Assembly (NCBI GenBank): GCA_003313425.1
Contig: NHZP01000066.1
Span: 62,001 to 126,000, forward strand
Direction: 5' to 3'
Length of the DNA: 64,000 nucleotides
Source of the DNA: Pseudopyrenochaeta lycopersici
Taxonomy: Eukaryota > Ascomycota > Dothideomycetes > Pleosporales > Pseudopyrenochaetaceae
Under the pieces are notes generated by a model. It was not told the DNA's origin. It did no database searches and saw only the letters and a list, made by a program, of their open reading frames with translations. How positions within the stretch are numbered: position 1 is the first letter of the stretch; the number at the start of each line of letters is the position of its first letter. Positions 20,016 to 29,930 of the stretch are shown piece by piece. The position numbers and the translations under genes were made by a program.

Positions 20016-20699
20016 CTCATGCAGTTTTTGGTACGATGACTTTCCTCCTATCCCTTTCAAATTGAGGATGATATTGCGCCGGCAGGTGGCAGAAAAAAGA
20101 AGACATCAATACGGACCGTACGACCCATGTTTGGGTTGATTTTCTCCTGCGCTGTGTAGGAGGATTCGCTTGCAAGTTGAGACTTTCTCTTTGCGTCGTC
20201 AATCCTCGCTATTCTTCCGGGTTCGTCCAGCTAGAGGCCTACTGAGCATCACCAGGGGCAATCAGCGCCCGCCCGAGATGCTAACTAGAAATATCTCACA
20301 GTGGCCACTGGCTACTGACATTCGACTTACGTTGTAAAGCATACCTATAACCGTGATATGAGGAACTTTCAATTGCTTTTGCATATGATGGTACTATCTA
20401 GTTGCGGGAGCCGTAACGCGTCGATACCCCGAAACAGTTTAGTAAAACCCTGGCCTTTCTAGTAGGGTGGCGTCGGCACTGTCTCCCGCAAACCCTTGTC
20501 GTTTTACGCTAATGACCCGCAGAATAGAAGGCATAGTTAGAATTGGCTTTTGGTGGAATTATCCGAAACTTGAATGTCACTATTACTTTTTAAATATGGA
20601 CAGTGCATCTTAGGTCATTCGTTTCGATAATTCTCGATTTCTCTGTCTCATTCGCTAGTCTTTGCATAATCATCACAACCTTTTGTTTGTCCGAAAAGC
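20016..20699. other. Sequence present in copy B region but missing from copy C region
   Basis: No gene recognised. This interval together with the following rhodopsin fragment is absent between the homologous blocks at 63.6 kb. Confidence 0.4.
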
Positions 20700-20937
20700 C
20701 CTCATATTCTCTCACCTCAACTTACCCCGGGAGCAAGTCATTGATGTCATTCCTCCGCCTCCAGGAGTGTCCCTAAACATTATTGATCCACTCTCAATTC
20801 AACATATCTTTTTTAATACAAATATCATCTTTTCTGGCATTTCAGCTGTCTCTGTCGCTTTGCTGCTTTACACTACAGTATTCATAGTCCATAAAATAGG
20901 CGCTGACCGCTGTGAGTGTTTCTCTTTGCAAAGATAA
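20700..20937 (+). pseudogene. 5' fragment of a fungal rhodopsin-domain gene
   Basis: It reads LNLPREQVIDVIPPPPGVSL, then a hydrophobic segment (IIFSGISAVSVALLLYTTVF), then VHKIGADR. This is the extracellular N-terminus and first helix of the rhodopsin-domain family, equivalent to PPPGITPNFTNPPS...RVDDR at 7.8-7.6 kb. It ends at a possible donor (GTGAGT, 20911), and no later helices follow; the promoter of TF copy B begins instead. Confidence 0.5.
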
Positions 20938-21165
20938 CTATCACTAATGTGGCAGATACGATCGGTGGGTCCAGGCTCAGGCTTCCTTTGTAGTAACTCG
21001 GAGACCCATGACTTATTTTTGTTATATTTAGGTTCTAGCCTTGGGATCCTCCATTACTTGTTCACTGTAAGAGCTCTGTCACATCGCCTTACCGCCTTAC
21101 CGCCTTCTCAGTCGTCACCGGCTGGCACGACTTTACCAACCCTGGAGCTCTAGAGCTCATAAAGC

Positions 21166-24100
21166 ATGGCGCACGGCGGCAATCAGAGTATCTGGTGTAT
21201 GAATCACCACAGTGGCAGCATATCCAACGGCGATAATTCCACCATCAATCCTCCTCATTACAACAGACCGGCCTTTCACCCACTACCACTGAATCCGGGT
21301 CATCAGTATGGCCAACCTGTTGATTCACAGCAAGTTAGAAGAAAACAGGTCCGAGCCACCCAGGCGTGTAACCACTGTCGTTCACGCAAGCAGAAATGCG
21401 ACGAAGCCCGACCATGCCAGTTCTGTAGAGAGTATAGTTTCGATTGCCAGTACAAGGACGTTCCACCTCCAAAGTACGTAGCTATCTGCTGGTATCACGG
21501 CAGTCGCTGACGCATCGCAGGCAAGATAGAAGCATGGTGCAGCTCCAGGACAAATTGAACAGCATATCTGACGTCCTGAGTACTTTTGTGAGCGATTTCA
21601 ACACGTGGAAACAGAGAGTGGAGAGTAGGCTGCCACCTGGGCGAGGCCTCGACATGATCTCGAATCACGCTTCGCCTGAAGCGGCTTTCGTTGTTCCCAT
21701 GAGGGGGCACAGCATGCCGAGATGGCCTACGCCTGTTCATGGAAGAGGCCGGCTTAGTCGAGTGAGCAGCATGAAGATGGGACTGCCTATTGTTCCCCAC
21801 TCCGCTATGTCGCCTATCGATGCGCAAGCATCGACTTCGATTAAACAAGAAACCATTGTGGCTGCACCTCAACAGCCAGCGGCACCAGCTGACGACGTGA
21901 GGACCGATCACAGTCGCGCCACGAACAGTGGCCTAAGAGAAAAGAGTGGTCTTCAGAGTGACCACACTACACCAGCTCATAAGCTGTTGGCAGAGTGGCA
22001 TTGCATGACTACGTTCTACAAAGACGTTGATTACTTGAACCAATTGGTAGACAGTGGCCGTCAAGTGTCGGACTATCCCATGCAGCTTGAGCAGGATCGC
22101 GGGCTGGTACGCGTTTGGGGCGTTGGCGAAGGGCACGATCTGAACGATGGAGCGCAAGGACCCGACTGTCCCGAGAGCAGTAACGATTCGGATGTAACTT
22201 TGCCAGCACCGGGAAAGTGTGGTTTGTGGGGCCACCCGCCTCTAGACCACTTCCACCCAAGTACGATGAGCAGCGACAGTCCTCCAGAGTATCCTGACAA
22301 TGAAGGAGGACTTGGTCCAGATGGCCGACTAAACCTCCATTCCAAGACACTACAAGACTTGCTCCAATCGTACCTCAAGAACATGCATAACCTGCATCCA
22401 TTCCTAAACCCTAGTAAGCTTAAAAGGATGGTCCATGACTTCATTGAACAGTACAGCCCCGATGTGAGGTCCGTCAATACTAGGTCACCCGCCGTCACCT
22501 ATCTACATCAGCTCCGTCAAGGTGTCAAAAGAAAGCGATCTAGCAACGCCTTTAGTGAGCCTTATTTACCTAAAGGTGCGATTGAACGCTCGTTGCGAAC
22601 CGCCATCGTCCTGCTTGTCCTTGCTCTCGGAAAAGTGTGCGCTTACGACCGTAAACTGCCTGCACCTCAAAGTGACAAGACTCCCATCCTAAACGGTGTC
22701 TGGGGCCACCCTCGAGAGTCTCCACACCCTAATGATAGCTTTAATAGTGAAAACCCCAATGACAACCGACCAAGGAACATCGACATTTTGCCAGGGATGG
22801 CATACTTTTCCTACGCTACGGACATTCTTGGAAACCAGCAAGGAGGAAATACTGTGGCACATGCACAAGCCATGATACTAGCTGCCCTGTACCTGAGCCA
22901 GTTTGCAAGAGTCTTAGAGAGTTGGAGTTGGATCAACAATGCTTGCCGAATTACTATGGTTCTCATCAAAGCGTAAGCATGGCCTTCCACTACTATTGAA
23001 GAATCGAATTGACGGATATTTCAGTGACTATCCTAAGCTTATTCGTACTTACTACATCGACAAGAAGGCTTCGCTGACCGCTATGGAGCGTTATAGACTA
23101 AATCTAGTGATGTGTGTCTACTGGACATGTCTCCAACTAGAATCGTCAGTCGCCGCGACCTCCTTTGCTTTACTATTTGCTGACCGTTGCGCAGGGACAT
23201 TTTGGCTGAGATGAGCACACTTTCGCCGAGCAATATCTCTACGCATCAGAGCGACATCATGTACCCTGAAGACGTGTATATATATGAGAAGTTTGGTGAA
23301 GAGATTAAAGACCGACGAGGAGGACATCCAGGCGACATGTCAATGCTGATTTACTCGAGTCAGATATGGCTTCGCGTAATCCTCAACGAGGCGCACAATG
23401 CTCTGTATGGAGCGAACGGGCGCTCGAGCTTCGATACAAGCAACCTCAAAGAGGTTGCAGAACACGCAAGCAGCCATATCGACCTCCTGGAGAGCTGGAG
23501 ACGAGTCTTACCACCACAATTGGCCTGGAAGGATGAAGATCCACCTTCGACCGACATAAATATCGCCCGCGTGCGCGCAAAATACTACGGGGGGCTTTAC
23601 ATGATGTTGCGTCCTTACCTACGAATTGCGAGTCACACTATTGAGTTTCCGCCTAACGCAGCAAGCGCGAGTTATTCGTCACAGCACAATTCACCAGCAT
23701 ATACTAGAGACTATGTCTCAGCGCCTACCAACAGGAATGTACAGATGGTCGAATTGTCTGAGGACCAACAAAAGATTATTAAGGTTGCTTGCCAATGCAT
23801 AGAAAACGCTATCCAGAGTACTATTGCATTCGACCGTGTTGGCGCCCCTGCCGACAGTGACTACAACAATTACAAATGTACACGTACCCGTAGACTGATA
23901 CTACCGAATATCTTTGGCACACTTCATGCGTAAGTCATGTCTATAATCACACCACATTTTTGCTAATACTAACTAGACAATTCGGAAACATACTTGTCCT
24001 CGCATCGGTCTATAAATCCAAGTTGTACCCCCTCCTGCCAAGCGACTCGCCGCTCACCAAGCAGAACCTTACCGCTCTTTTAGCACGCACCGTCAATATG

Positions 24101-24193
24101 CTAGAAGAAGTTGCGCCAAACTCCCCCATTCTCCAAATAGACCTCGAGATTCTGTATAATGTCCGTGAACAGAACGGCCTCAAGCCTGCCTGA
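21166..24193 (+). CDS. Zn2Cys6 fungal transcription factor, copy B (intact, 943 aa)
   Basis: Five exons: 21166-21473, 21521-22972, 23025-23144, 23195-23929 and 23977-24193. All four introns are GT-AG and 47-52 bp, and splicing gives one open frame. The DNA-binding domain is at residues 68-94, CX2CX6CX5CX2CX6C (QACNHCRSRKQKCDEARPCQ), preceded by basic residues (RRKQVRATQ). A short leucine-containing linker follows (QLQDKLNSISDVLSTF). The fungal transcription-factor middle-homology region spans roughly residues 430-880. It presumably acts in the nucleus; target genes are unknown. It is the best-preserved of three copies in the window (A at 1-2364, C at 60359-63365). The start ATG is supported by the equivalent ATG in copy C. 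Confidence 0.9.
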
Positions 24194-24362
24194 ACTACGA
24201 TCAGAGAATGACTGACTGCATGTCCGGTTGGAACGCCTTAGTCCGCGATCAGCGTCCATGGCCTCGTGCGCATCTTATGCACATCTTCCTAATTACTCGC
24301 TTCTTTTTTGGCATTGCAATTGTTTACGCGGCACGTAACGATTACTCTAGGTACTCTACTAC

Positions 24363-24880
24363 TTCTACAACTTTATGACTGAACGTCTACTATTAAATTT
24401 GTGAATAAGGGAGATTAAAAATTTAGAGTTGGGAAGGAGCAACCTTCAAAGTCTACGCGCCTGCCGACGCGCCTCCTGTCCCCCTCTCAATCTCCACAAC
24501 CGAAACGGCTCGGTAATCCCCGCCCTTGCCTGATCACGCTGAATAGCCACGTGGATTAAATTTCTTCGCTGTCCTTTCTGGTAAGCCCTCCACGAGTATG
24601 CGCCGCTGCTGTAGGCACTGACTGGGTCTTAGTTGTCTTATAGGCTGTCCTCGCATTAACTCCATCGACTGCTCAGTTAGTCGCACACACATTTTGCTTT
24701 TGGGAGTTTCCGTCCTGACTTTCCAATACACTGGTCTTCAGTTTCTCAGCATTCAAACATCTTCTCATATGGTCTCGCCTATTTCAGGCGTTTAAACGAT
24801 ACCCGACGGATCGGGTTTTACTCTACTCTGGATCTGGACTGGACACGCAACTTAAATGGCTATCTATTCGTTCTCCCATG
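24363..24880 (-). repeat. Dispersed repeat, inverted copy of 34325-34858
   Basis: About 500 bases match 34325-34858 in reverse complement. On the minus strand both copies encode a conserved stretch beginning MYWKVRTETPKSKMCVRLTE and continuing QRRILVEGL. The function is unknown. In both places a WOPR-gene start lies nearby: directly at the unit's end at 34858, and 300 bases beyond the opposite end at 25176. The unit begins just after the 3' flank of TF copy B. Confidence 0.7.
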
Positions 24881-25175
24881 CTGCAAGGCATAAGGGCACC
24901 GCATTTCCGATGCAATCGTTTGGACATGGTAGGTCCCTTGGCGGGGTCCAGAACGTGGAAAGCATAGGGACATGGACTCGTGGAGTTGGCCGCGACCTTC
25001 GGCTCCACATCATCCGTCATATGCGTGTGCCTTCGACCACTCTATGCACGCCAATTTCGGACCTCAGTTGCAACCCTTATTATGCAGGCCAACTTGCCGT
25101 CGTTCGATTGCAACGTCCCATGTTCGTGCCACTGGGGCTAATACGCCACCCGCGAGGACCCGAGCAAAAAGAAGT

Positions 25176-25240
25176 ATGGTCAAGGCGCAGGGCGTGTCCA
25201 AACTGACCTGGAAGGGGTTCCTAGACACAAAGAAAGGTCT
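25176..25240 (+). pseudogene. 5' fragment of a WOPR (Gti1/Pac2) gene
   Basis: ATG at 25176 followed by VKAQGVSKLTWKGFLDTKK. The T-W-K-G-F-L-D-T block is the opening of the WOPR DNA-binding domain, and the nucleotide sequence matches the WOPR pseudogene start at 34858-34912. Similarity ends near 25235. It is a very short fragment, identified mainly through its match to the longer copy. Confidence 0.5.
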
Positions 25241-25321
25241 TGCACCCACCGAACGATTGTCTCTGGGATCTGTCGCTACCGCAGCCTTCTGATTTCTGGT
25301 CTTGTAGCGAGATTCAGTCAT

Positions 25322-25412
25322 CTGCTTGGACTGGACTTTGGACTGGACTGGACGGACTGGCTTTCGAACTGGACGTGGACTGGCCTTCCAGTCTAATCAG
25401 ACTGGACTGGAT
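25322..25412. repeat. Clustered GGACTGGACT motifs
   Basis: About ten copies of ACTGGAC/GGACTGG in 90 bases, some in inverted orientation (TCCAGTCTAATCAGACTGGA). Located 270 bases before a hAT transposase start, this could be a subterminal transposase-binding array, but no element end was identified. Confidence 0.45.
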
Positions 25413-25680
25413 TGATGCCTGTGGAGGTCTTGGAGCTCCAGTGGCCTTACCCGAACAGGCAGAACGTGATACACCCGAGGTGGGCGATTTGGTGTTCTCG
25501 TTCGGATCGCCAAATTCCTAACCAAAGCAGGCTTGGTAGTAGTAGATCTTATCCTGATTAATTCAGACGCGTCCCTTTGTTTCGATGCAGTCGTTCATGG
25601 CCTCGTCGTCGCCCTTGTTGCCGCTGGCTGTCCCTGCATCACCCAATTAGCCACCGAATTGCTCATTGAATCTAGCCGCT

Positions 25681-28355
25681 ATGCCACCCACGATATCAAG
25701 CTTCCTCGGAATTGATCAAACAGACGCATCTAACCGTGTTATCCTCGCTCCACCCTCTATTATTCCTGTCACCGATCGAACCCCTGCTACACGCGACGTG
25801 GACGAATTCCAACATGACGGTGCTTGGTATGTGCGATGCAGCCATCTTACCCAAAGGCCAGCATCATATAAGAGGCGAACGTCGCCCCAGTGGGCCTGGG
25901 GCGAGGATATCAAGAAGAGGGGCGATCTAACTAAGCATCGTAACTTCTGGTGTTACCTGTGTGAAAAGAAGGCCTGGAAACAAGAGTTACCCGTTGTTTC
26001 CACTGGAAACAGTACCGCCCTTGATCACCTGTGTAAGAAACACAACATGGACCGTCGAACGGGTGAACTACGAAGTGCACGCCCTGCCTCTCAACCTACG
26101 TACGAGGAATACCCGGATCGGAAGGCGATCGAATTCAGGCGCATATTCAAGGATTTCAAGCAGACCTTGATTCGGTGGATCGTTTGCTGTCATATTGCTT
26201 TCTTCCAGCTCGAAAATGAATACTTCCGAGTGCTCTTGTTCTTCCTTGAGCCAAAGCTCCAAAAGCTTCTTCCAGAGGCGTGTAAGGTTATTCGGCAGTG
26301 GGTTATGGAGGAATACGAACACCAGAAGGCCTTATTGATTGAGGAGCTTGAATCGGCACTCAGTCAGATCGCGATTTCTTTCGACCTGTGGACGTCGCCC
26401 AGCGAAAAGGCTATACTTGGTGTAACTGCCCACTTTATCAATAAGGATTGTAGACGACGGCATGTCCTTCTTGGCCTTCGAGAGCTATTTGGCGAGCACT
26501 CTGGAAAGAATCAAGCAGTCTTACTGCTTCAGATTATCCGAGAGTATAAAATCCAGGGTCGTATAAGTTATTTTATGGCAGATAACGCTGATAACTGCGA
26601 TACAGCAATTGACGCAGTTCTTCGTGCCCTATATCCAAAGATGTCAGCCAAGCTTCGGAAGCGTCGCCGACTTCGTTGTTTTGGTCATATCTGCAACCTC
26701 TGCGCCCAAGCCTTCATAATTGGTGACGACGCCGAAAAGATATCAAAGGAAATCGACGCGGCTACACGAGATATGAACTTCCGCAGAGTTCAGGAACTGT
26801 GGAAGAAGCAAGGGGCCGTTGGACTTCTTCAGAATCTCGCTCGGTATATTCAATACTCGCCCCAGCGCCGGAACTTCTTCATGGGTATTAGAATGGGTGG
26901 TGATCTGGCGAAGTACGATAAGCTTATGGTAAGTGCTGAGGTGTTCGTTAAGAGGACCTGACGATATTTGCCACTGCACACGGGTTATGCTTTATCTGCT
27001 GTGCAGAAGTTGCAAGTAACTAAACAGGACTCCCTGCCTTGTAAAAAAGCGGGGAGTTCTGTATATCTCGTTCTATTGTTGGCAACCCCTGATTTGCTAT
27101 TCATTTGAGACAAATACTAAATCTTTCTTCTCTACACTCAGGTCCTTCAGAACAACCAGACACGCTGGAATTCGTTATTTGCCGCGATAACACGTTTCCT
27201 AAACCTCCGCAATGAATACAGCGATTCTGCTTCGAATACCAGGCGCCTCCTGGGTCAAAGCCCTTGATGCCCGACGAACTGCTCAAACCACATCACTGGG
27301 CCGCGCTTGAACAGCTACATACGCACCTTAAGAGGTTCTATGAGGCAACTCTCATGGTGGAAGGCAGGAAATCAACGCTGGCAGATCACTTCCAAGTGTT
27401 CGATTGGCTAATGAACAAAATCGACGATATTCGGAACGATCTCGCTGTAGAGGCGCGTCGTCGCCGAGGGCAGGAGGCACAGGCCTATAAGTACTTATCC
27501 GATTGCGCATACGCGTCCTGGTTGAAGTGTGAAAAGTACTTCAAATTGATTGATGAGACGCTTGCCTACTACGCCGCAATTATCCTAAACCCAACCTGCA
27601 AATTACAATGGTTTCAAGAAGCCTGGGGTGAGCACGATGAGAAGAAGGAGTGGATTACGATCGTTGATAAGATGGTCAAGGACCTTTGGAAGGAATATAA
27701 AGGCAAGAAGGGTAGAGAGACGAACGATAACATCGTTTGGGGTGCCGAATGAGAGAGGGACGAACTGATATATACCGATGCACGCAGCTACAAGCGGGTC
27801 AAATCTAATACGGGAACAGCAGTGCCGTCTGCTTCGATTGATCACTACGAGGAGTATTTGATAAGTAATCTGCGTCCACTAGGTCCAAGGGAGCATTTTG
27901 ATCTAATTGCCTACTGGGAGGAACGGCTTGATAGCCAGCCTAATCTAGCTCAATTCGCCCTCGACGTTTTAGCAGCACCTGCTATGAGCGACGAATGCGA
28001 ACGAATATTTAGTAGCTGTAAGATCCTTCTACAACCTCGTCGAAGCCGTCTCGCGATGGATACCATTGAGGCAAACGAGTGCCTTCGACACTGGTACGGG
28101 CCGCCTGCAAGGGAAACCTTTGAAGACAGACGCGTGGGAGTGGTGGAAGGAGAGCCAGGTGAACAGCCAAACATACTTGAGGGCGATATAGACAGCTGGA
28201 GGGCATTCGTGAAGCAGACGGCCCAGGCCGATGCTGATGCGATTGCTAAGGAAGAAGCCGTGGAAGAGATTGATGGCGTCAACGTGACACAGGAAGATCT
28301 AGATGCGATTGAACGGGATGACGACAGTGATATTGGCAGCGAGATTGACGGCTGA
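25681..28355 (+). pseudogene. hAT-family transposase, damaged
   Basis: ATG 25681. Exon 1 is 25681-26928, a 213-bp intron is 26929-27141 (GTAAGT...ACTCAG, phase-preserving), and exon 2 runs to 28355. Domains: an N-terminal BED-type finger (CYLCEKK...LDHLCKKH); the RNase-H-like core with FDLWTSPSEKAILGVTAHF, MADNADNCDTAIDAV and RLRCFGHICNLCAQAF; after the intron QNNQTRWNSLFAAITR; and a C-terminal hAT dimerisation domain (LDVLAAPAMSDECERIFSSC). Exon 2 has a frameshift between about 27200 and 27264 and an in-frame TGA at 27750-27752, so full-length protein cannot be made without readthrough. Terminal repeats and the 8-bp duplication were not found. A fragment of a related element lies at 16953-17225. 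Confidence 0.8.
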
Positions 28356-28448
28356 GAGGTATATTGGTGTCAGATGTAAAGCCCGATAGGGTGTTAGATG
28401 TCACGTGTCGATCTCCAAGTTGCGAGATCCTAGATGGTAGCACAAACT
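28356..28448. other. Short gap after the hAT gene
   Basis: Noncoding; leads into the interleaved inverted repeats. Confidence 0.3.
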
Positions 28449-28744
28449 CTCGGGTGTAACCACTTGGCAGAGGGACACACAAAAAGGCAGAAAATAGATA
28501 TGTCAGATTCAAGGACTATTTAGCTTGATCTTTGATGAATTTTGATGATGAACGTTTTTTGATCTATTCTGTGTTCTCTATTTTCTCCTTTTATGGAGAG
28601 TGTGTGCCAAGTGGTTACACCCGAGCTTTGTCCTACAATACAGTATCGCGTACCCTCGCTTGTATCTGACAAGATAACACACAATCAATCACGTTCATCA
28701 TCAAAATTCATCAAAGATCAAGCCAAATAGTCCTTGAATCTGAC
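28449..28744. repeat. Two interleaved inverted repeats
   Basis: 28449-28469 (CTCGGGTGTAACCACTTGGC...) pairs perfectly with 28605-28625. 28502-28554 pairs with 28692-28744 (53 bases, one mismatch). The order is L1, L2, R1, R2, so the two stems cross each other rather than nest. No protein is encoded. Confidence 0.8.
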
Positions 28745-28843
28745 AACTTCAAGCCCTTTTTTCTGAGAAAAGGTCCACGAGCTTTCGAAATCATGTTCAA
28801 GCATTCACCCATACATTTCACGGAAACAGCATGCTAGCTGCAA

Positions 28844-29521
28844 TTGTTTTGTGGCGCCGTTATCGTGGCCGGCTTCCCGGTACCTGAGCGTGCGGCTGAG
28901 ATAGGGTTGGAAATAGAGACGGATGACAGCGATCTGGCAGTCGATTACATCCACAAGACAGTTGGTCAGATGGGAAAATGGTTCGATCACAGGGTACATA
29001 TATGGAAACTTTTATCGAGCCTAAATCAAGGGACAGCTACCCAGGACCAAATCGGCGAGCAAAGAGTCTATATCGCACTCATGAAATTTCTGGTTCGGCC
29101 ATACTGGGGTCGTATGTGGATTATACAAGAACTAGCAATGGGGCTTGATGATATGAAAGTCGGTTGCGGAAGGCGTTGGGTTTCACTTGACAAAATTCGG
29201 CAAGTAATGAAATGTATGTTGCCCCACATAGAAGCCATCCAAAGTATCGTTGGACAGAAATTATTTATCTCGACTCAAAATCAATTCAGGACCGCATATG
29301 GGCTGCTATGGTGGGTTGGGCGTCTGAGAGACTGGAGCAATTTATCAGAAAAGAGAGAGATCCTTACCTATGCAGAGCTACGGTCGCCGCTGCTGAACCT
29401 TGCTCAGATCACCACCTCAACTGATCCACGCGATAAGATCTTCGCTCTAGCAGGTCTTTTGCCGCTCAAGCTCCGAAACCAGATTACTATAGACTATTCA
29501 GCCGATGATTCAAGGAAGTAA
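28844..29521 (+). pseudogene. HET-domain protein fragment
   Basis: The open frame lacks an ATG at its start and the first HET motifs (the YALSYVWG and WIDAICINQ blocks). It retains FLVRPYWGRMWIIQELAMGL, which is the R-x-W-x-x-Q-E block of heterokaryon-incompatibility (HET, PF06985) proteins, and the later TSTDPRDKIFALAGLLPL block. It stops at 29519-29521, where family members normally continue for several hundred residues. The 5' end is cut near the interleaved repeats. It is therefore a remnant of an allorecognition-type gene, lying 400 bases upstream of an intact NLR with its own HET domain. Confidence 0.7.
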
Positions 29522-29930
29522 CGGTCATTCACCCTATGGAGACAAATCAGCAACGGCAGAGGCGATTCTACGCGTGCTGCTATTTGATACATCCGGTGTC
29601 CGCGGGAGGCAATCATCCCCGTGATCTCGCCGCCCAGGGCCGACCATAGCTCTCTCCACACCCTCGCTGGCAGGCCATTCGCCTCTCGCGAAAGTGTGTG
29701 GCCGATACGGGTCGGCCATCCTCCCTACTAGTGGTGGCAAGTTCAAAGTATTTAGCGCTTTAATCGCCGGTGTAAATATCGCTAATTATGCTATCGCTAA
29801 CTCTGTTATAGCGGGATTTTCGGTACAAAGAAAGCGGCCGGCTGACCGCCACAAAGGCAGCAGCTGATTCAACTACACCGCTCTCCGCCCATTTCACACG
29901 TACGACCTGCCACGATATCCGCTCCCGACA
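29522..29930 (+). promoter_or_regulatory. Putative promoter region of the NLR gene
   Basis: About 400 bases between the HET fragment and the NLR start codon. It has AT-richer sequence at 29745-29820 and pyrimidine-rich sequence just before the ATG. No defined element was identified. Confidence 0.3.

Noticed and set aside
26929..27141. Intron in the hAT gene treated as a frameshift
   Set aside because: GTAAGT donor and CACTCAG acceptor preserve phase, and hAT similarity resumes exactly after it, so an intron is the better reading.
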